Counted from the first letter of the stretch, positions 34,100-42,985 are shown. The stretch is DNA of 64,000 nucleotides from Nitrososphaerales archaeon (GCA_032906765.1 JAJTZB010000001.1:186001-250000); one strand, 5' to 3'. Made by a program: numbers and translations. The notes: generated from the letters alone by a model not told the origin.

Positions 34100-35641
34100 T
34101 TGGAAGTGGCAAAGAACGAAGAGGTCGTCCTCGAGACTGTCAAGCTTGTCAAGAGATTCGGAGACCTGGTTGCAGTCAACGACGTGAACTTTAGGCTCAG
34201 GAAGGGGGAAATCCACGCGCTACTCGGAGAGAACGGCGCAGGTAAGTCCACTCTATGCAACGTCCTGTACGGCTACTACAAGGCAGACGGTGGAGAGGTG
34301 ATTCTCAAGGGGAAGCCGGTGAGGTTCTCTTCTCCTAAAGACGGCATTAAGGCAGGAATCGGCATGGTCCACCAGGACCTGATGCTCATACCCAACATGA
34401 CTGTGGCCCAGAACTTGAGCCTGATGACAGACCTGAACCTGAAGAAACCAGTGCTGGACCTCAAAGACGTCAAGAGCAAGTTGGCAGGGATGGAGGAGGC
34501 ATACGGCCTTTCAGTAGATCCAGAGGCCTTCGTCGAGAATCTCTCGGTCGGCGAAAGGCAGAGGGTCGAGATACTGAAGTGCCTCTTCATTGGCGCGGAC
34601 ATACTCCTCTTCGACGAACCCACAAGCCACCTGACTGAAATAGAAACGGAGAAGCTCTTCGAGAACCTGAAGAGGATGGCGGGGGAAGGCAAGTCCATCG
34701 TGTTCGTCACTCACAGGGTGGACGAGGTCCTAGAGGTGGCGGACAGGATAACAGTGATGAAATTGGGGAAGGTCGTATCAGAGAACAAGAGGAGCGAGGT
34801 GACGCGGGACACGATGGCGATGCTCATAGTGGGTAGGGAAGTGTTGTACAACGTCACGAAGATCCCGACTCAAATCGGCAAACCTGTCCTTCAGCTGGTT
34901 GACGTTTCAGCGGACGGCGATCTGGGCAGACGCGCGGTGCGCGACGCTTCCTTCGAGCTCAGGGCTGGCGAGATCCTCGGAGTCGCTGGCGTCGCGGGAA
35001 ACGGACAGAGGGAGTTGGACGAGGTGATTACCGGCATGAGAAAGGTTGCCTCCGGCAAGATTCTATTGGATGGCAAGGACATTACTAACGAGACGCCAGA
35101 CGAGGCCAGAAGGGTGGGGGTTGCACATGTGTGCGAGGAGCACAAGACTGGATTCGTCTTCGATTTCAGTCTGAAAGACAACCTGATACTGTCGCCCTTC
35201 TTGGCAGAGAAGTTCACTCGCGGACTGTTTTTGGACGACGGGAAGGTGAGGGAGAAGACAAAGGAGCTGCTCAAGGAGTTCAATGTAGTTGCTGGTTCGG
35301 AGAATGACGAGCTAAGAACGCTGAGCGGGGGCAACAGACAGAAGTTCCTGCTCGCGAGAGAGCTCTTCTGGGGACCTAGGGTAATCGTTGCGAACAACCC
35401 CACAAAGGGACTGGACATATCGGCGGCGGAATACATCAGGAACGTGCTGGAGAAGATCAAGGCTGAGGGGAAGGGAATCCTGATGATCTCCACCGACTTC
35501 GACGAGATACTTGACATGAGTGATAGGATTGCTGTGATGAATCAGGGTAAAGTAGTGCGTGTCGTCGACGCAAAGGATGCGGACATCCATGAACTCGCCA
35601 CACTCATGACTACGACCTCCCATGTCGCGACGAGCGGCTAG
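34100..35641 (+). CDS. BMP-type nucleoside/ureide ABC transporter, double ATPase
   Basis: A 513-residue protein with two ABC cassettes. First cassette: Walker A GENGAGKST (about residue 48), signature LSVGERQRVEI, Walker B ILLFDEP. Second cassette: Walker A GVAGNGQRELD is degenerate, signature LSGGNRQKFLLA, Walker B VIVANNPTKGLD. This asymmetry is normal for RbsA/BmpC-type sugar and nucleoside importers. It serves the two permeases and the binding lipoprotein encoded on the opposite strand at 35638-38835. TTG start at 34100; GTG 34106 is possible. Confidence 0.93.
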   Translation: MEVAKNEEVVLETVKLVKRFGDLVAVNDVNFRLRKGEIHALLGENGAGKSTLCNVLYGYYKADGGEVILKGKPVRFSSPKDGIKAGIGMVHQDLMLIPNMTVAQNLSLMTDLNLKKPVLDLKDVKSKLAGMEEAYGLSVDPEAFVENLSVGERQRVEILKCLFIGADILLFDEPTSHLTEIETEKLFENLKRMAGEGKSIVFVTHRVDEVLEVADRITVMKLGKVVSENKRSEVTRDTMAMLIVGREVLYNVTKIPTQIGKPVLQLVDVSADGDLGRRAVRDASFELRAGEILGVAGVAGNGQRELDEVITGMRKVASGKILLDGKDITNETPDEARRVGVAHVCEEHKTGFVFDFSLKDNLILSPFLAEKFTRGLFLDDGKVREKTKELLKEFNVVAGSENDELRTLSGGNRQKFLLARELFWGPRVIVANNPTKGLDISAAEYIRNVLEKIKAEGKGILMISTDFDEILDMSDRIAVMNQGKVVRVVDAKDADIHELATLMTTTSHVATSG

Positions 35642-36573
35642 CCTTTCCTGTACGGTTTCAGCAGGTACTTCGGAAACCTCGCCTTCCTGCCGAGAATAGG
35701 AATCAGCGCAAGGAGAAAGACGTACGGCAGCATGTTGAAGAGCTGTGAACTCCCTGCCGTTGCGATGCCAGAAATACTCACGAACTCTGACTGGGCCGCG
35801 TACACAATGTTGAAGGAGATTGCCGCAAACAACGTCTTGAACGGCCCCCAATTCGCAAGGTAAATCATGGCGAGTGCTATGAAGCCCCTGCCTGCAATTA
35901 TGTCGAACTGGAACGACTGAAGGAAACCGATTTCAAAGTAGGCACCGGCCAAGCCAGCCAGCATTGCTCCGAGGAGAACGGCCAGGAATCTGACCTTCAG
36001 AACATTGACGCCCATGTTGTCGGCCGCCTTCGGGTTCTCGCCGACCGCCCTCACTCTGAGCCCCAAGGATGTCCGGCCAAGGAAGAAGGAGATTACAATT
36101 ACCAGAGCAAGAGCGAAGTATACGAGCGGGTTCTGTTGGAAGAGCACCCTCCCGACGATCGGAATATCACTCAGGAATGGGATGTAGATGTTCGGAATAT
36201 TATGTGTGAGTGAAGCGCCGCCGCCTGCGAAGCTGCTGTAGAGGACGAACGACAAGCCCAGACCAAACAGGTAAACGGCTAACCCAAGGACTATTTGGTC
36301 CAGGCGCAGACGAACGGTGAGATACGCGAAGATGGCTCCAATTAGCCCCGCAACAGCAAGGGCAGCCAGTATCCCCAACCATGGATTCCCGGTTGTGAAG
36401 TCGACTGCTAGGGTCGTGAATGCAGCCATAAGCATGATGCCCTCAATACCCATGTTCGCCACCCCTGACTTTTCCGCCACAATCTCGCCCATACCGGCAA
36501 AAATGTAGAGGGGGGAAAGCTGTAGAGTTGTGGAGAATATCCCTATGAGAACGTTCGTCAGGAGGTCCGTCAT
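35638..36573 (-). CDS. BMP-type ABC transporter permease 2
   Basis: A 311-residue permease of the BPD_transp_2 family with about eight to ten hydrophobic helices; EIVAEKSGVANMGIEGIMLM and RTSLGLRVRAVGENPKAADNMGVNV are family hallmarks (the second is the cytoplasmic coupling loop). Its end overlaps the convergent ATPase gene by four bases. It follows the other permease with a four-base overlap. Confidence 0.93.
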   Translation of the reverse strand: MTDLLTNVLIGIFSTTLQLSPLYIFAGMGEIVAEKSGVANMGIEGIMLMAAFTTLAVDFTTGNPWLGILAALAVAGLIGAIFAYLTVRLRLDQIVLGLAVYLFGLGLSFVLYSSFAGGGASLTHNIPNIYIPFLSDIPIVGRVLFQQNPLVYFALALVIVISFFLGRTSLGLRVRAVGENPKAADNMGVNVLKVRFLAVLLGAMLAGLAGAYFEIGFLQSFQFDIIAGRGFIALAMIYLANWGPFKTLFAAISFNIVYAAQSEFVSISGIATAGSSQLFNMLPYVFLLALIPILGRKARFPKYLLKPYRKG

Positions 36574-37580
36574 GTCCTCGTCCTCCTCTCAGTCAAGTAG
36601 GCGCTGAGAAGGAGTCCTATCATTATGACTCCTTCCATCGCAAAGACGACCGAAGTTGTCACATTAGATTGAAGGGCCATGGCCTCCGCCCCTATAGTGA
36701 TGTAGGCGAAGAAGATTGAGGCGAAGCCTATCCCTATCATGTGTTTCCGTCCTACCAGCGCTGCGATGACCGCAATGAAACCGAAGTTTGTCCCGAACGA
36801 ACCAGCGTCAAGGTGGTACAAGTATCCCAATTGAAACGTCGCTCCCGCTAGTCCGGCGAGGGCACCGGCCACCAACATGGTGGTAATCATCACCCGTTGT
36901 ATGCTAATCCCCGCGTACTTCGCCGTTTCAGCGCTTTCCCCGACGGTGTTCGCCTTTATTCGAAACGACGTCCGCTCGACCAAGAAGTAAAGTAGGATTC
37001 CGATGGCAACCGTAAAGGGTACAGCGTAGGTGATAGGCGTCCCGCTGACAATATTGGGAATCCGGAACTGCGGGACGAGTGTAGCGGTGTAAGGATAACC
37101 ACCGGACTGACCGCTCTTGATTGGCCCGTTGAGCATGTAATAACCAAAGTTCGAGGCAACGACGTTCAGAAGTAGCGTCACAACGATCTCGTTGGCTCCG
37201 AATCTGACTCTCAAGACTGCTGGAACAACGATCCAAAGGAGCCCGCCCAAGGTCGCGAGGAGTATCATCGAGAGATAGAGAAGAGGCCAAGGAAGAAACG
37301 CCATGTAGGTGTACGCGACAAAGACCATGACCATTCCGACTACCAGCTGACCTTGCGCTCCGATGTTCCAGAGACCCGCCTTCAGGGCGAACCCGATTCC
37401 CATCGCCATCGTGTAGAACACGACAAACCTGACGAAAATCTGCTGGACCCCACTGGACGTCGTGATAGGATTCAGAAAAAGAGTGGACAGGGCGACTTCG
37501 ACGTTACCGCCGGCATACGCCACCACCGCCAGCCCGGCTATCACGCCGAGCCCAATGGCGATGGCGTTGTACGCCGTCAC
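36570..37580 (-). CDS. BMP-type ABC transporter permease 1
   Basis: A permease of about 336 residues: FALKAGLWNIGAQGQLVVG, VTLLLNVVASNFGYYML, and coupling loop RTSFRIKANTVGESAETAKYAGI. Around ten hydrophobic helices. The frame is open to 37688, but that would overlap the binding-protein gene by 70 bases and add a non-hydrophobic Gln/His-rich lead; GTG 37580 gives MTAYNAIAIGLGV. The start is uncertain by about 35 codons. Confidence 0.9.
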   Translation of the reverse strand: MTAYNAIAIGLGVIAGLAVVAYAGGNVEVALSTLFLNPITTSSGVQQIFVRFVVFYTMAMGIGFALKAGLWNIGAQGQLVVGMVMVFVAYTYMAFLPWPLLYLSMILLATLGGLLWIVVPAVLRVRFGANEIVVTLLLNVVASNFGYYMLNGPIKSGQSGGYPYTATLVPQFRIPNIVSGTPITYAVPFTVAIGILLYFLVERTSFRIKANTVGESAETAKYAGISIQRVMITTMLVAGALAGLAGATFQLGYLYHLDAGSFGTNFGFIAVIAALVGRKHMIGIGFASIFFAYITIGAEAMALQSNVTTSVVFAMEGVIMIGLLLSAYLTERRTRT

Positions 37581-37617
37581 GCGTAGCCATCGAAGGCCCT
37601 GTATGTCGCTCGCACCC

Positions 37618-38835
37618 TTATGGTAGGCTTGATACTGGTGGCAGATAGCTGAATTGAGCCGCCGCAGTTGCAAGGCTCGTGTCCGCACAGCCGGCGTTAG
37701 TGGGATTGTCGAAGCAGAACGGGTTCCCTGTTGATGGGTTGGTCTTGAAGTACATGACTATTGAACCCAGAGTGATGTCGGTCTGTAACGCGTGTCCCGC
37801 TGCCTTCACGTTGGCTGGGAGGTTGGGTCCGGGTTGCACCTGGACTATCCCTGACTGCATGTTGGCAGTAACGAAGCCCCAGGACCAGTTGTGTGTCACG
37901 TAGTCAATCATTGCTTTGTTGTATAGTGCGGCCCAGTTGACGACAATCGAACCCAACAGGATTCTGTTGTTCGTGGGGGCAACGGCTGTCAAGTTCGTGT
38001 AGACATTGGTTGCCCACACCTGGCTTGTTGTTGGTTGTGCCATCGCTGCTCCGAGCACTCCGACGTCGATTCCGTCTCCAGACGAGAAGACGACATCCGC
38101 ACCGTTGGTGTAGTCGTTGGTTGCGTCAGTTTGGGCTCCGGCCGAGTCCGCCCAGGCGAACGCCTCGAACTTGTTGTAGAAGGTCGGAGAGGTGGAGGAA
38201 GTGTACAGAACACCGGCTTTGAAGCCTTCGTGACCACCCCAAATCGATGGGACGAAGCCGCCACCTATGAGGCCGAATTTGGCAGTGTGGCTGATCATGC
38301 CTGCCATCGCTCCAAGGACGAATCCGCCTCCACTGATGTCCAACCAAATCCTGTAGACGTTGGAGGCGTTGGCTGCCAAACAGTCAACGCAGACGAATAG
38401 TGTCTTTGGATACTGAGGAGCTATTGTGCTCGCCATGACCTGATACTGGATTCCTTGCAGGAAGATCACGCCATAGCCTTGGGACGCCCATTGCTGGGCG
38501 ACCGGCTGCGCGTCTGTACCTGAAACCTTGTTCTCAGAGAAGCTGAGTGTGAAACCGTACTGAGATTGAAGCGTCTTCAGTTCGTGTTCAGCTTGATAGT
38601 TCCACGAATTGTCCGCTGGTGTGATAGGTTCTATCAACCCAACCTTGAGGGCCGCTAGAGCGCCTGCAACGGCAGTGCCTTGCGCTGTGGTCGTGACCGT
38701 ATTGGTGACTGTGCTGGTTGCGCCAGCAGAGGGATAGAGGAAGGCGTATCCTGCAACGCCGAGTAGGATGATGATGACGACGATTAAAGCACTTACGAGC
38801 GCTGTTATTCCATTTCTTTTCTTTACTTGCATCAT
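37618..38835 (-). CDS. BMP-family substrate-binding protein
   Basis: A 405-residue membrane-anchored binding protein. The first 35 residues are Lys/Arg then a hydrophobic helix (ALIVVIIILLGVAGYAFL), followed by a Thr-rich linker typical of archaeal solute-binding proteins. The mature domain shows the BMP/PnrA pattern: ALKVGLIEPITPADNSWNYQAEHEL, YGVIFLQGIQYQ and GGGFVLGAMAGMISHT. Family members bind purine nucleosides or related N-rich compounds. It is first in the transporter operon and has a strong box A. Confidence 0.92.
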   Translation of the reverse strand: MMQVKKRNGITALVSALIVVIIILLGVAGYAFLYPSAGATSTVTNTVTTTAQGTAVAGALAALKVGLIEPITPADNSWNYQAEHELKTLQSQYGFTLSFSENKVSGTDAQPVAQQWASQGYGVIFLQGIQYQVMASTIAPQYPKTLFVCVDCLAANASNVYRIWLDISGGGFVLGAMAGMISHTAKFGLIGGGFVPSIWGGHEGFKAGVLYTSSTSPTFYNKFEAFAWADSAGAQTDATNDYTNGADVVFSSGDGIDVGVLGAAMAQPTTSQVWATNVYTNLTAVAPTNNRILLGSIVVNWAALYNKAMIDYVTHNWSWGFVTANMQSGIVQVQPGPNLPANVKAAGHALQTDITLGSIVMYFKTNPSTGNPFCFDNPTNAGCADTSLATAAAQFSYLPPVSSLP

Positions 38836-38855
38836 GTTTGCAAACGGACTGTTGG

Positions 38856-38865
38856 TTATATAAGG
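38856..38865 (-). promoter_or_regulatory. Box A for the BMP transporter operon
   Basis: Minus-strand CCTTATATAA, centred 26 bases before ATG 38835. Confidence 0.65.
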
Positions 38866-38886
38866 TAGATTGCTTAGCCGTTAGGT

Positions 38887-39324
38887 TCAGCTAAGCTTCG
38901 TCTTGACGCAATCGAACATCTGAGTCACAATCTTCTTGATGTTCCCTTCGATCAGTGGCTTGGCAAGACTTCCTAGGGGGCCGTTGATGTTGACGTCTGC
39001 CTTCCAGCTCAGCTCGGACTCGGAGCCAACTTCTGCGATGCCGAGGTTGACCACAGCGCTGAAGCCGCTTCCTGCACCGGAGCCCGACAGTTCCAGGGTT
39101 GCTGTGTAAGAGTCGTGGTCCTCTTTGACCACCTTGCTCGTTGCCTGGAAGTTGCCCCTGATGAACCCAATCGCGACCTTGACAGTAGCGGCGATCCGCT
39201 TGTTCTCGCCGACCGTGAAGTTCTGCAGCCCGGGGACGCACTGGATTATCTTCGTCGGGTCGGAGACGAAGTTCCAGACCTTCTCGCGGTTGCTGGGCAT
39301 TTTGAACTTTCCTTCAAGAAGCAT
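38887..39324 (-). CDS. CoxG-like SRPBCC protein, copy 3
   Basis: A 145-residue SRPBCC/CoxG protein (MLLEGKFKMPSNREKVWNFVSDPTKIIQCVPGLQNF). It matches CoxG closely and lies 9 kb from the L-M-S operon, next to the transporter genes, so it could serve that Mo hydroxylase. It has its own promoter. Confidence 0.85.
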   Translation of the reverse strand: MLLEGKFKMPSNREKVWNFVSDPTKIIQCVPGLQNFTVGENKRIAATVKVAIGFIRGNFQATSKVVKEDHDSYTATLELSGSGAGSGFSAVVNLGIAEVGSESELSWKADVNINGPLGSLAKPLIEGNIKKIVTQMFDCVKTKLS

Positions 39325-39346
39325 GTCGTCAAACGCAGGTCGCGAC

Positions 39347-39356
39347 GATTTAAGGG
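39347..39356 (-). promoter_or_regulatory. Box A for CoxG-like copy 3
   Basis: Minus-strand CCCTTAAATC, centred 28 bases before ATG 39324. Confidence 0.6.
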
Positions 39357-39390
39357 TTGGCCGTCGTTTCGAATTTTCTGATTAGGGAAC

Positions 39391-39400
39391 AAACTTATAA
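39391..39400 (+). promoter_or_regulatory. Box A for the GNAT-like gene at 39425
   Basis: AAACTTATAA, centred about 29 bases before ATG 39425. Confidence 0.65.
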
Positions 39401-39424
39401 CATTACAAAAGGCCGCGAGCTGAC

Positions 39425-40153
39425 ATGCCAACAGACTGGTCTCCCCCTGAGAATGTAACGCTGAAAGAAGTGAAGATCAACGTAGAGGACATCGAGCCGA
39501 TCCTCCGCGGTCTGGAATCCCCCCTGCTCAAGGTGCAGTATCCGCCAGGCTATGTGAACCTGCCCACTGGTGAGAAGATGGTTGTGCGAAGGGCGAAGAA
39601 GGAAGAGGCGCCCATAGTCATGAAGACCGCGTTGAAGCTGTTCGACAGGGACACCGACTTCTACGACATAGTCTCGGCCAGAGTCTATGCGGAGTTCCTT
39701 GGTTGGTATCGCAGCAGGATAAAGGACCACGTGGCTCTCGTGGGTGTCATCGACGGCGAACTGGCTGCCATAGGCAACTTCAGGCTGTGGGACGACAACA
39801 CCGCGGTCAGCCTCCACACCCTGACCTTCAAGAGGAGGGCAGGGATAGGTGCCACGATGTACGCAGCCAAGCTAGAGTACGTATTCGACTTCATGAAGTG
39901 CAGAGAATGGTGGGCGACGTACGAGAGCTACACCGGCTTCAGGTACTGGGGAGTCAAATACGCCCAGTATCAGAAACCCTACCCGCAGATGCAGCACGAG
40001 CTGGGAGGAGGAAGAATCTTCTTCAACACCAAAGACGACTGGGATAGGTTCGTGAAGGGGATCATGAAGGAGAGACTCGTCATTCGCCCTGCCCCCGCCA
40101 AACTCCTGGCCACAGCAGAGAAGCTCGCGGCGCCGAAAGAAGTGGAAGTCTAG
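39425..40153 (+). CDS. GNAT-like protein of unknown function, paralogue 2
   Basis: A 242-residue paralogue of the 18172 product. Shared blocks include EKMVVRRAKKEEAPIVMKTAL, the WY.xRIKD segment, DDNTAVSLHTLTFK, CREWWATYESYTGFRYWGVKY and MQHELGGGRIFF. The acetyl-CoA pyrophosphate loop is again weak (RRAGIGATMY). It follows its own box A and is divergent to the CoxG-like copy 3. Confidence 0.7.
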   Translation: MPTDWSPPENVTLKEVKINVEDIEPILRGLESPLLKVQYPPGYVNLPTGEKMVVRRAKKEEAPIVMKTALKLFDRDTDFYDIVSARVYAEFLGWYRSRIKDHVALVGVIDGELAAIGNFRLWDDNTAVSLHTLTFKRRAGIGATMYAAKLEYVFDFMKCREWWATYESYTGFRYWGVKYAQYQKPYPQMQHELGGGRIFFNTKDDWDRFVKGIMKERLVIRPAPAKLLATAEKLAAPKEVEV

Positions 40154-40294
40154 TCAGCTCCAGCGGTGAGTCCCGCAAAGCCCTGGGGCGGCGAAGGTTC
40201 CCAAGACACTGAGCGTCTAGTCTACTGACACAACCGCCTTGCGTCTTCTGAGGAACTCTGTGTCGAGACTATTGACTGTGAGAAACGTGTCATA

Positions 40295-40304
40295 TCTTTA
40301 AAAC
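40295..40304 (+). promoter_or_regulatory. Box A for the cyclase-family gene
   Basis: TCTTTAAAAC, centred about 28 bases before ATG 40328. Confidence 0.65.
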
Positions 40305-40327
40305 GGCGTGGCAGCGCGCGCTCTCCT

Positions 40328-41137
40328 ATGACTAAGATATACGACCTATCACAACCACTGAACCAAGAGACGCCATTCTGGCCGCTGTATCCTCCTTTTG
40401 AAGTCAAGTTCATCAAGAGGAAACCGGAACACGGCGTCAACGCAATGTACATCATGACAGCCATGCACATAGGAACACATCTTGACGCGCCACTGCACTT
40501 CGTCACAAACGGGAGGACAATCGACCAGATACCCCTCGAGTGGCTGTACGGACCTGGCATCATAGTCGATGTCAGTGAGGTGGGAGACCTGGGAATCTAC
40601 ACGGAGGAGATAGTCGAGAGGAATGCGAAGGCTGCGGGCGGAGTCAAGGACGGCGACATCGTGGTCCTCTACACAGGATGGAGCAAGTATGGTTGGTACC
40701 AGAAGCCCAAGCCACAAGGAACAGCAGATGAGGAGAGGTACATCCACATGCACCCAGGTCCCACCAGGGCGTTCTGCGACTACTTGCTTAGGAAGAAGGT
40801 CCACATCTGGGGTGTAGACGCTGTGTCAACTGACCATCCGATGAACCTACCAATCGGCAGGTTCCTCCCACGCGTGAGCGACAAGGTCAGGGCCGCGGCT
40901 GCGCAGAAGTTCGGCGAGGCCAACCTGGCCAAGCTCTTCCCCCTCGAAGACTACCAAGTAACGCACAACATACTCTTCCCACGCGACTGCATTCACATGG
41001 AGAATCTGGGCGGCCAGATCGAAGAGGTTCTGGGCGGGCAGAAGGCCGTGCGCACTACTATCGGCTGCTTCCCGTTCCTGTTCAAGGGCGGAGAGGCCGC
41101 GTTCGCGAGGGTAGTAGCGTTCGACTTCAACAAGTGA
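40328..41137 (+). CDS. Cyclase-family metal-dependent hydrolase
   Basis: A 269-residue protein of the cyclase family (kynurenine formamidase, isatin hydrolase and relatives). The metal motif HxGTHxDxPxH appears as MHIGTHLDAPLHF near residue 48; IIVDVSEVGD, DIVVLYTGWSKYG and GVDAVSTDHPMN are other family marks. These enzymes open cyclic or formyl amides, which fits a ring-opening step in N-heterocycle breakdown, but the substrate is not determined. T-rich sequence after the stop probably ends transcription. Confidence 0.85.
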   Translation: MTKIYDLSQPLNQETPFWPLYPPFEVKFIKRKPEHGVNAMYIMTAMHIGTHLDAPLHFVTNGRTIDQIPLEWLYGPGIIVDVSEVGDLGIYTEEIVERNAKAAGGVKDGDIVVLYTGWSKYGWYQKPKPQGTADEERYIHMHPGPTRAFCDYLLRKKVHIWGVDAVSTDHPMNLPIGRFLPRVSDKVRAAAAQKFGEANLAKLFPLEDYQVTHNILFPRDCIHMENLGGQIEEVLGGQKAVRTTIGCFPFLFKGGEAAFARVVAFDFNK

Positions 41138-41146
41138 ACGCCCACC

Positions 41147-41165
41147 TTTTTCTTTTTTTTCTATT
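41147..41165 (+). terminator. T-rich transcription terminator
   Basis: CCTTTTTCTTTTTTTTCTATT directly after the cyclase gene; archaeal intrinsic termination needs mainly such T-runs. Confidence 0.6.
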
Positions 41166-41211
41166 AGTTCAGCACTGATGCAATTCCACGGGCAGAACGT
41201 TTGAGCTGATT

Positions 41212-41640
41212 CTAAGGAACGAAGTCAGGGGGCCTGTAACGAGCGCTGACCATCTCATTCAGAGAAGTCACCAGGGCGAAACTCGATTCGACGATGTCTG
41301 TCTGTGTGATGATTCCAACCAACTTGCCTCCTTCCATGACGGGGAGCTTCTTGACCCCGGCTGCTGCCATGATCCGGGCTGCGCCTTCAAGCCTTTCCGT
41401 GGGTCCGACGGTTACGAGCTTCTTGCGTTTGAAACTGACAGACGTTTTGAAGGGGTTCAACCCTTTGGCAACTGCCTTGGAGACGTCGCCCTCGGTTATT
41501 ATCCCCGCGGGCTTGCCTCTTTCGACAATCACCAGGGACCCTATCCTCCACTTCGCCATCCTCTTGGCTGCCTCCTTTAGCGTGGCTGAAGAATCAACGG
41601 TCCTGACACGCCTGCTCATCACGTCAGCCACGCAGATCAT
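41212..41640 (-). CDS. CBS-domain protein
   Basis: A 142-residue protein made of two CBS motifs (VADVMSRRVRTVDSSATLKEA ... GSLVIVERGKPAGIITEGDV; and KKLVTVGPTERLEGAARIMAA ... LPVMEGGKLVGIITQTDIV). CBS pairs bind adenine nucleotides and act as energy sensors. It follows the universal-stress gene by three bases in the same operon. Confidence 0.92.
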   Translation of the reverse strand: MICVADVMSRRVRTVDSSATLKEAAKRMAKWRIGSLVIVERGKPAGIITEGDVSKAVAKGLNPFKTSVSFKRKKLVTVGPTERLEGAARIMAAAGVKKLPVMEGGKLVGIITQTDIVESSFALVTSLNEMVSARYRPPDFVP

Positions 41641-41643
41641 TCG

Positions 41644-42104
41644 CTACCTCACCACCATAACAGGGCAGTGGGCGTGGCTGACCACTCCGCTCGACACGCT
41701 GCCTAGGACAAGCTTCCTGAAACCTGTCATGCCCCGCGTTCCCATCACGATCAGGTCGCACTTCTCGCTTTCTGCGAACTCGACCACTGCTTGGACAACT
41801 GATGCAGCCTCGATCAGCTCTGCTTCAGCTTTCGCGCCCGACTCCTGTGCGATGCGCATTCCGCCCTCCAGGGTCCCCCTCGCCTTCTCCTTTGCCGACT
41901 CCTCTATGGCGTTGACGTCGACCTGAGGCATGGGCGCAGGGGCAGCGTAGGTGTAGATTGGCACGGAGTAGACGTGCAGTATCTTCAGCTTCGCCCCGTA
42001 CTCCTTGGCCATCGAGCTTGCCATCTTTACAGCTTTGACTGCGTCTGGTGAGCCGTCGAATGCGACGACGATCTTCTGAAAGGGGTTTCCGGTCGTTTTC
42101 TCAC
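41644..42104 (-). CDS. Universal stress protein with a displaced start (probable frameshift or rare start codon)
   Basis: The frame from ATG 42024 gives 126 residues ending GTRGMTGFRKLVLGSVSSGVVSHAHCPVMVV, with the ATP loop Gly-x2-Gly-x9-Gly-Ser typical of UspA. The first beta-strand and nucleotide motif, QKIVVAFDGSPDAVKAVK, is encoded just upstream in the same frame but has no ATG, GTG or TTG. A GTG at 42104 sits 26 bases after a strong box A, but one base out of frame; adding one A to the AAAA run at 42096-42099 would join it. It may be a sequencing error, a true frameshift, or an unusual start (ATC). Confidence 0.75.
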
Positions 42105-42125
42105 AAGGTTGGTAGCGCTTGCTCG

Positions 42126-42135
42126 ATATTTAAGG
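42126..42135 (-). promoter_or_regulatory. Box A for the universal stress/CBS operon
   Basis: Minus-strand CCTTAAATAT, centred 26 bases before GTG 42104. Confidence 0.6.
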
Positions 42136-42185
42136 CGGTCACTGATTTCCAAGGATGAAAATCAGGCATGGGAAACGTCGTTCCA

Positions 42186-42194
42186 TCTTTTATT
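42186..42194 (+). promoter_or_regulatory. Box A for the sulfur-transfer operon
   Basis: TCTTTTATT, about 28 bases before ATG 42218. It precedes the DsrE-TusA-SQR-like genes. Confidence 0.6.
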
Positions 42195-42217
42195 CCGACC
42201 GCCTCTCCGCCATACAC

Positions 42218-42724
42218 ATGGCTACGATACTGGCCCAGAAGGAGAGGGTTGAGAGGGTCGAGGCGGCCCAAAGCAAGCTCAGCATAATCCTGTCGAAAGG
42301 GTCCCTGGACATGGCGTACCCTGCGTTCATGCTCGCCACAACGGCGGCGACCATGGGGAGCGAGGTGCACGTTTTCTTCACGTTCTGGGGCCTCGACGTA
42401 GTAAACAGAAAGAAGGTGGACTCGCTCAAGGTTTCGCCGGTCGGCAACCCAGGCATGCCCATGCCTAACATATTGGGGATGCTTCCGGGAATGACGGCGA
42501 TGGCAACTAGGATGATGAAGGGGAAGATGCAAAAGATCAAGATGCCCGCAATACCCGACATGATCCGCACAGCGAAGGACCTGGGCGTGAAGTTGCACGC
42601 TTGCTCGACCACAATGGACGTTCTCGGCGTGAAGAAGGAGGACCTCATTCCCGAGATCGATGACGTGGTGGGAGCTGCGACGTTCCTCCAGATGAGCGAG
42701 GGCGGTCAGACGCTCTTCATCTAA
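42218..42724 (+). CDS. DsrE2-like sulfur carrier/peroxiredoxin-fold protein
   Basis: A 168-residue DsrE/DsrF-like protein. The conserved Cys is in LHACSTTMDVLGV, matching the ACxMSMDVMG active-site region of DsrE2, and the fold pattern KLSIILSKGSLDMAYPAFMLATTAATMG...VHVFFTFWGLDVV is typical. DsrE proteins accept persulfide sulfur and pass it to TusA. The Met-rich insertion (GMPMPNILGMLPGMTAMATRMM) is also characteristic of DsrE2 and may be membrane-associated. ATG 42218 is preferred over 42155 because of box A spacing. TusA follows 12 bases later. Confidence 0.88.
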   Translation: MATILAQKERVERVEAAQSKLSIILSKGSLDMAYPAFMLATTAATMGSEVHVFFTFWGLDVVNRKKVDSLKVSPVGNPGMPMPNILGMLPGMTAMATRMMKGKMQKIKMPAIPDMIRTAKDLGVKLHACSTTMDVLGVKKEDLIPEIDDVVGAATFLQMSEGGQTLFI

Positions 42725-42736
42725 GGGGGGGTGTGA

Positions 42737-42985
42737 ATGAGCGCCCCGGCAAGCAGGCGGCAGGTCGATTCAAGGGGCAGCTTCTGCCCAGGCCCCATCA
42801 CCGACCTCTTCAAGGCGTACAGGGCAGCGAACGTCGGAGACGAAATCGAACTCCTGGCCACAGATCCGGCCGCCAAGAGCGACGTCGAAGCGTGGGCAGC
42901 GAGGAGCGGCAACCAGGTTCTCGAGGTGGCGCAGGAGAAGGACTACCTCCGGATAGTCATCAAGGTAACGAGGAAGGGTAGGTAG
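42737..42985 (+). CDS. tusA: TusA-like sulfur carrier protein
   Basis: An 82-residue protein with the TusA active-site pattern VDSRGSFCPGPITDLFKAY; the Cys near residue 18 carries persulfide. Rest: GDEIELLATDP, DVEAWAARSGN. It sits between DsrE2-like and SQR-like genes with short gaps, so all three are probably co-transcribed. A second TusA domain fused to a cupin is encoded at 46692. Confidence 0.92.
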   Translation: MSAPASRRQVDSRGSFCPGPITDLFKAYRAANVGDEIELLATDPAAKSDVEAWAARSGNQVLEVAQEKDYLRIVIKVTRKGR

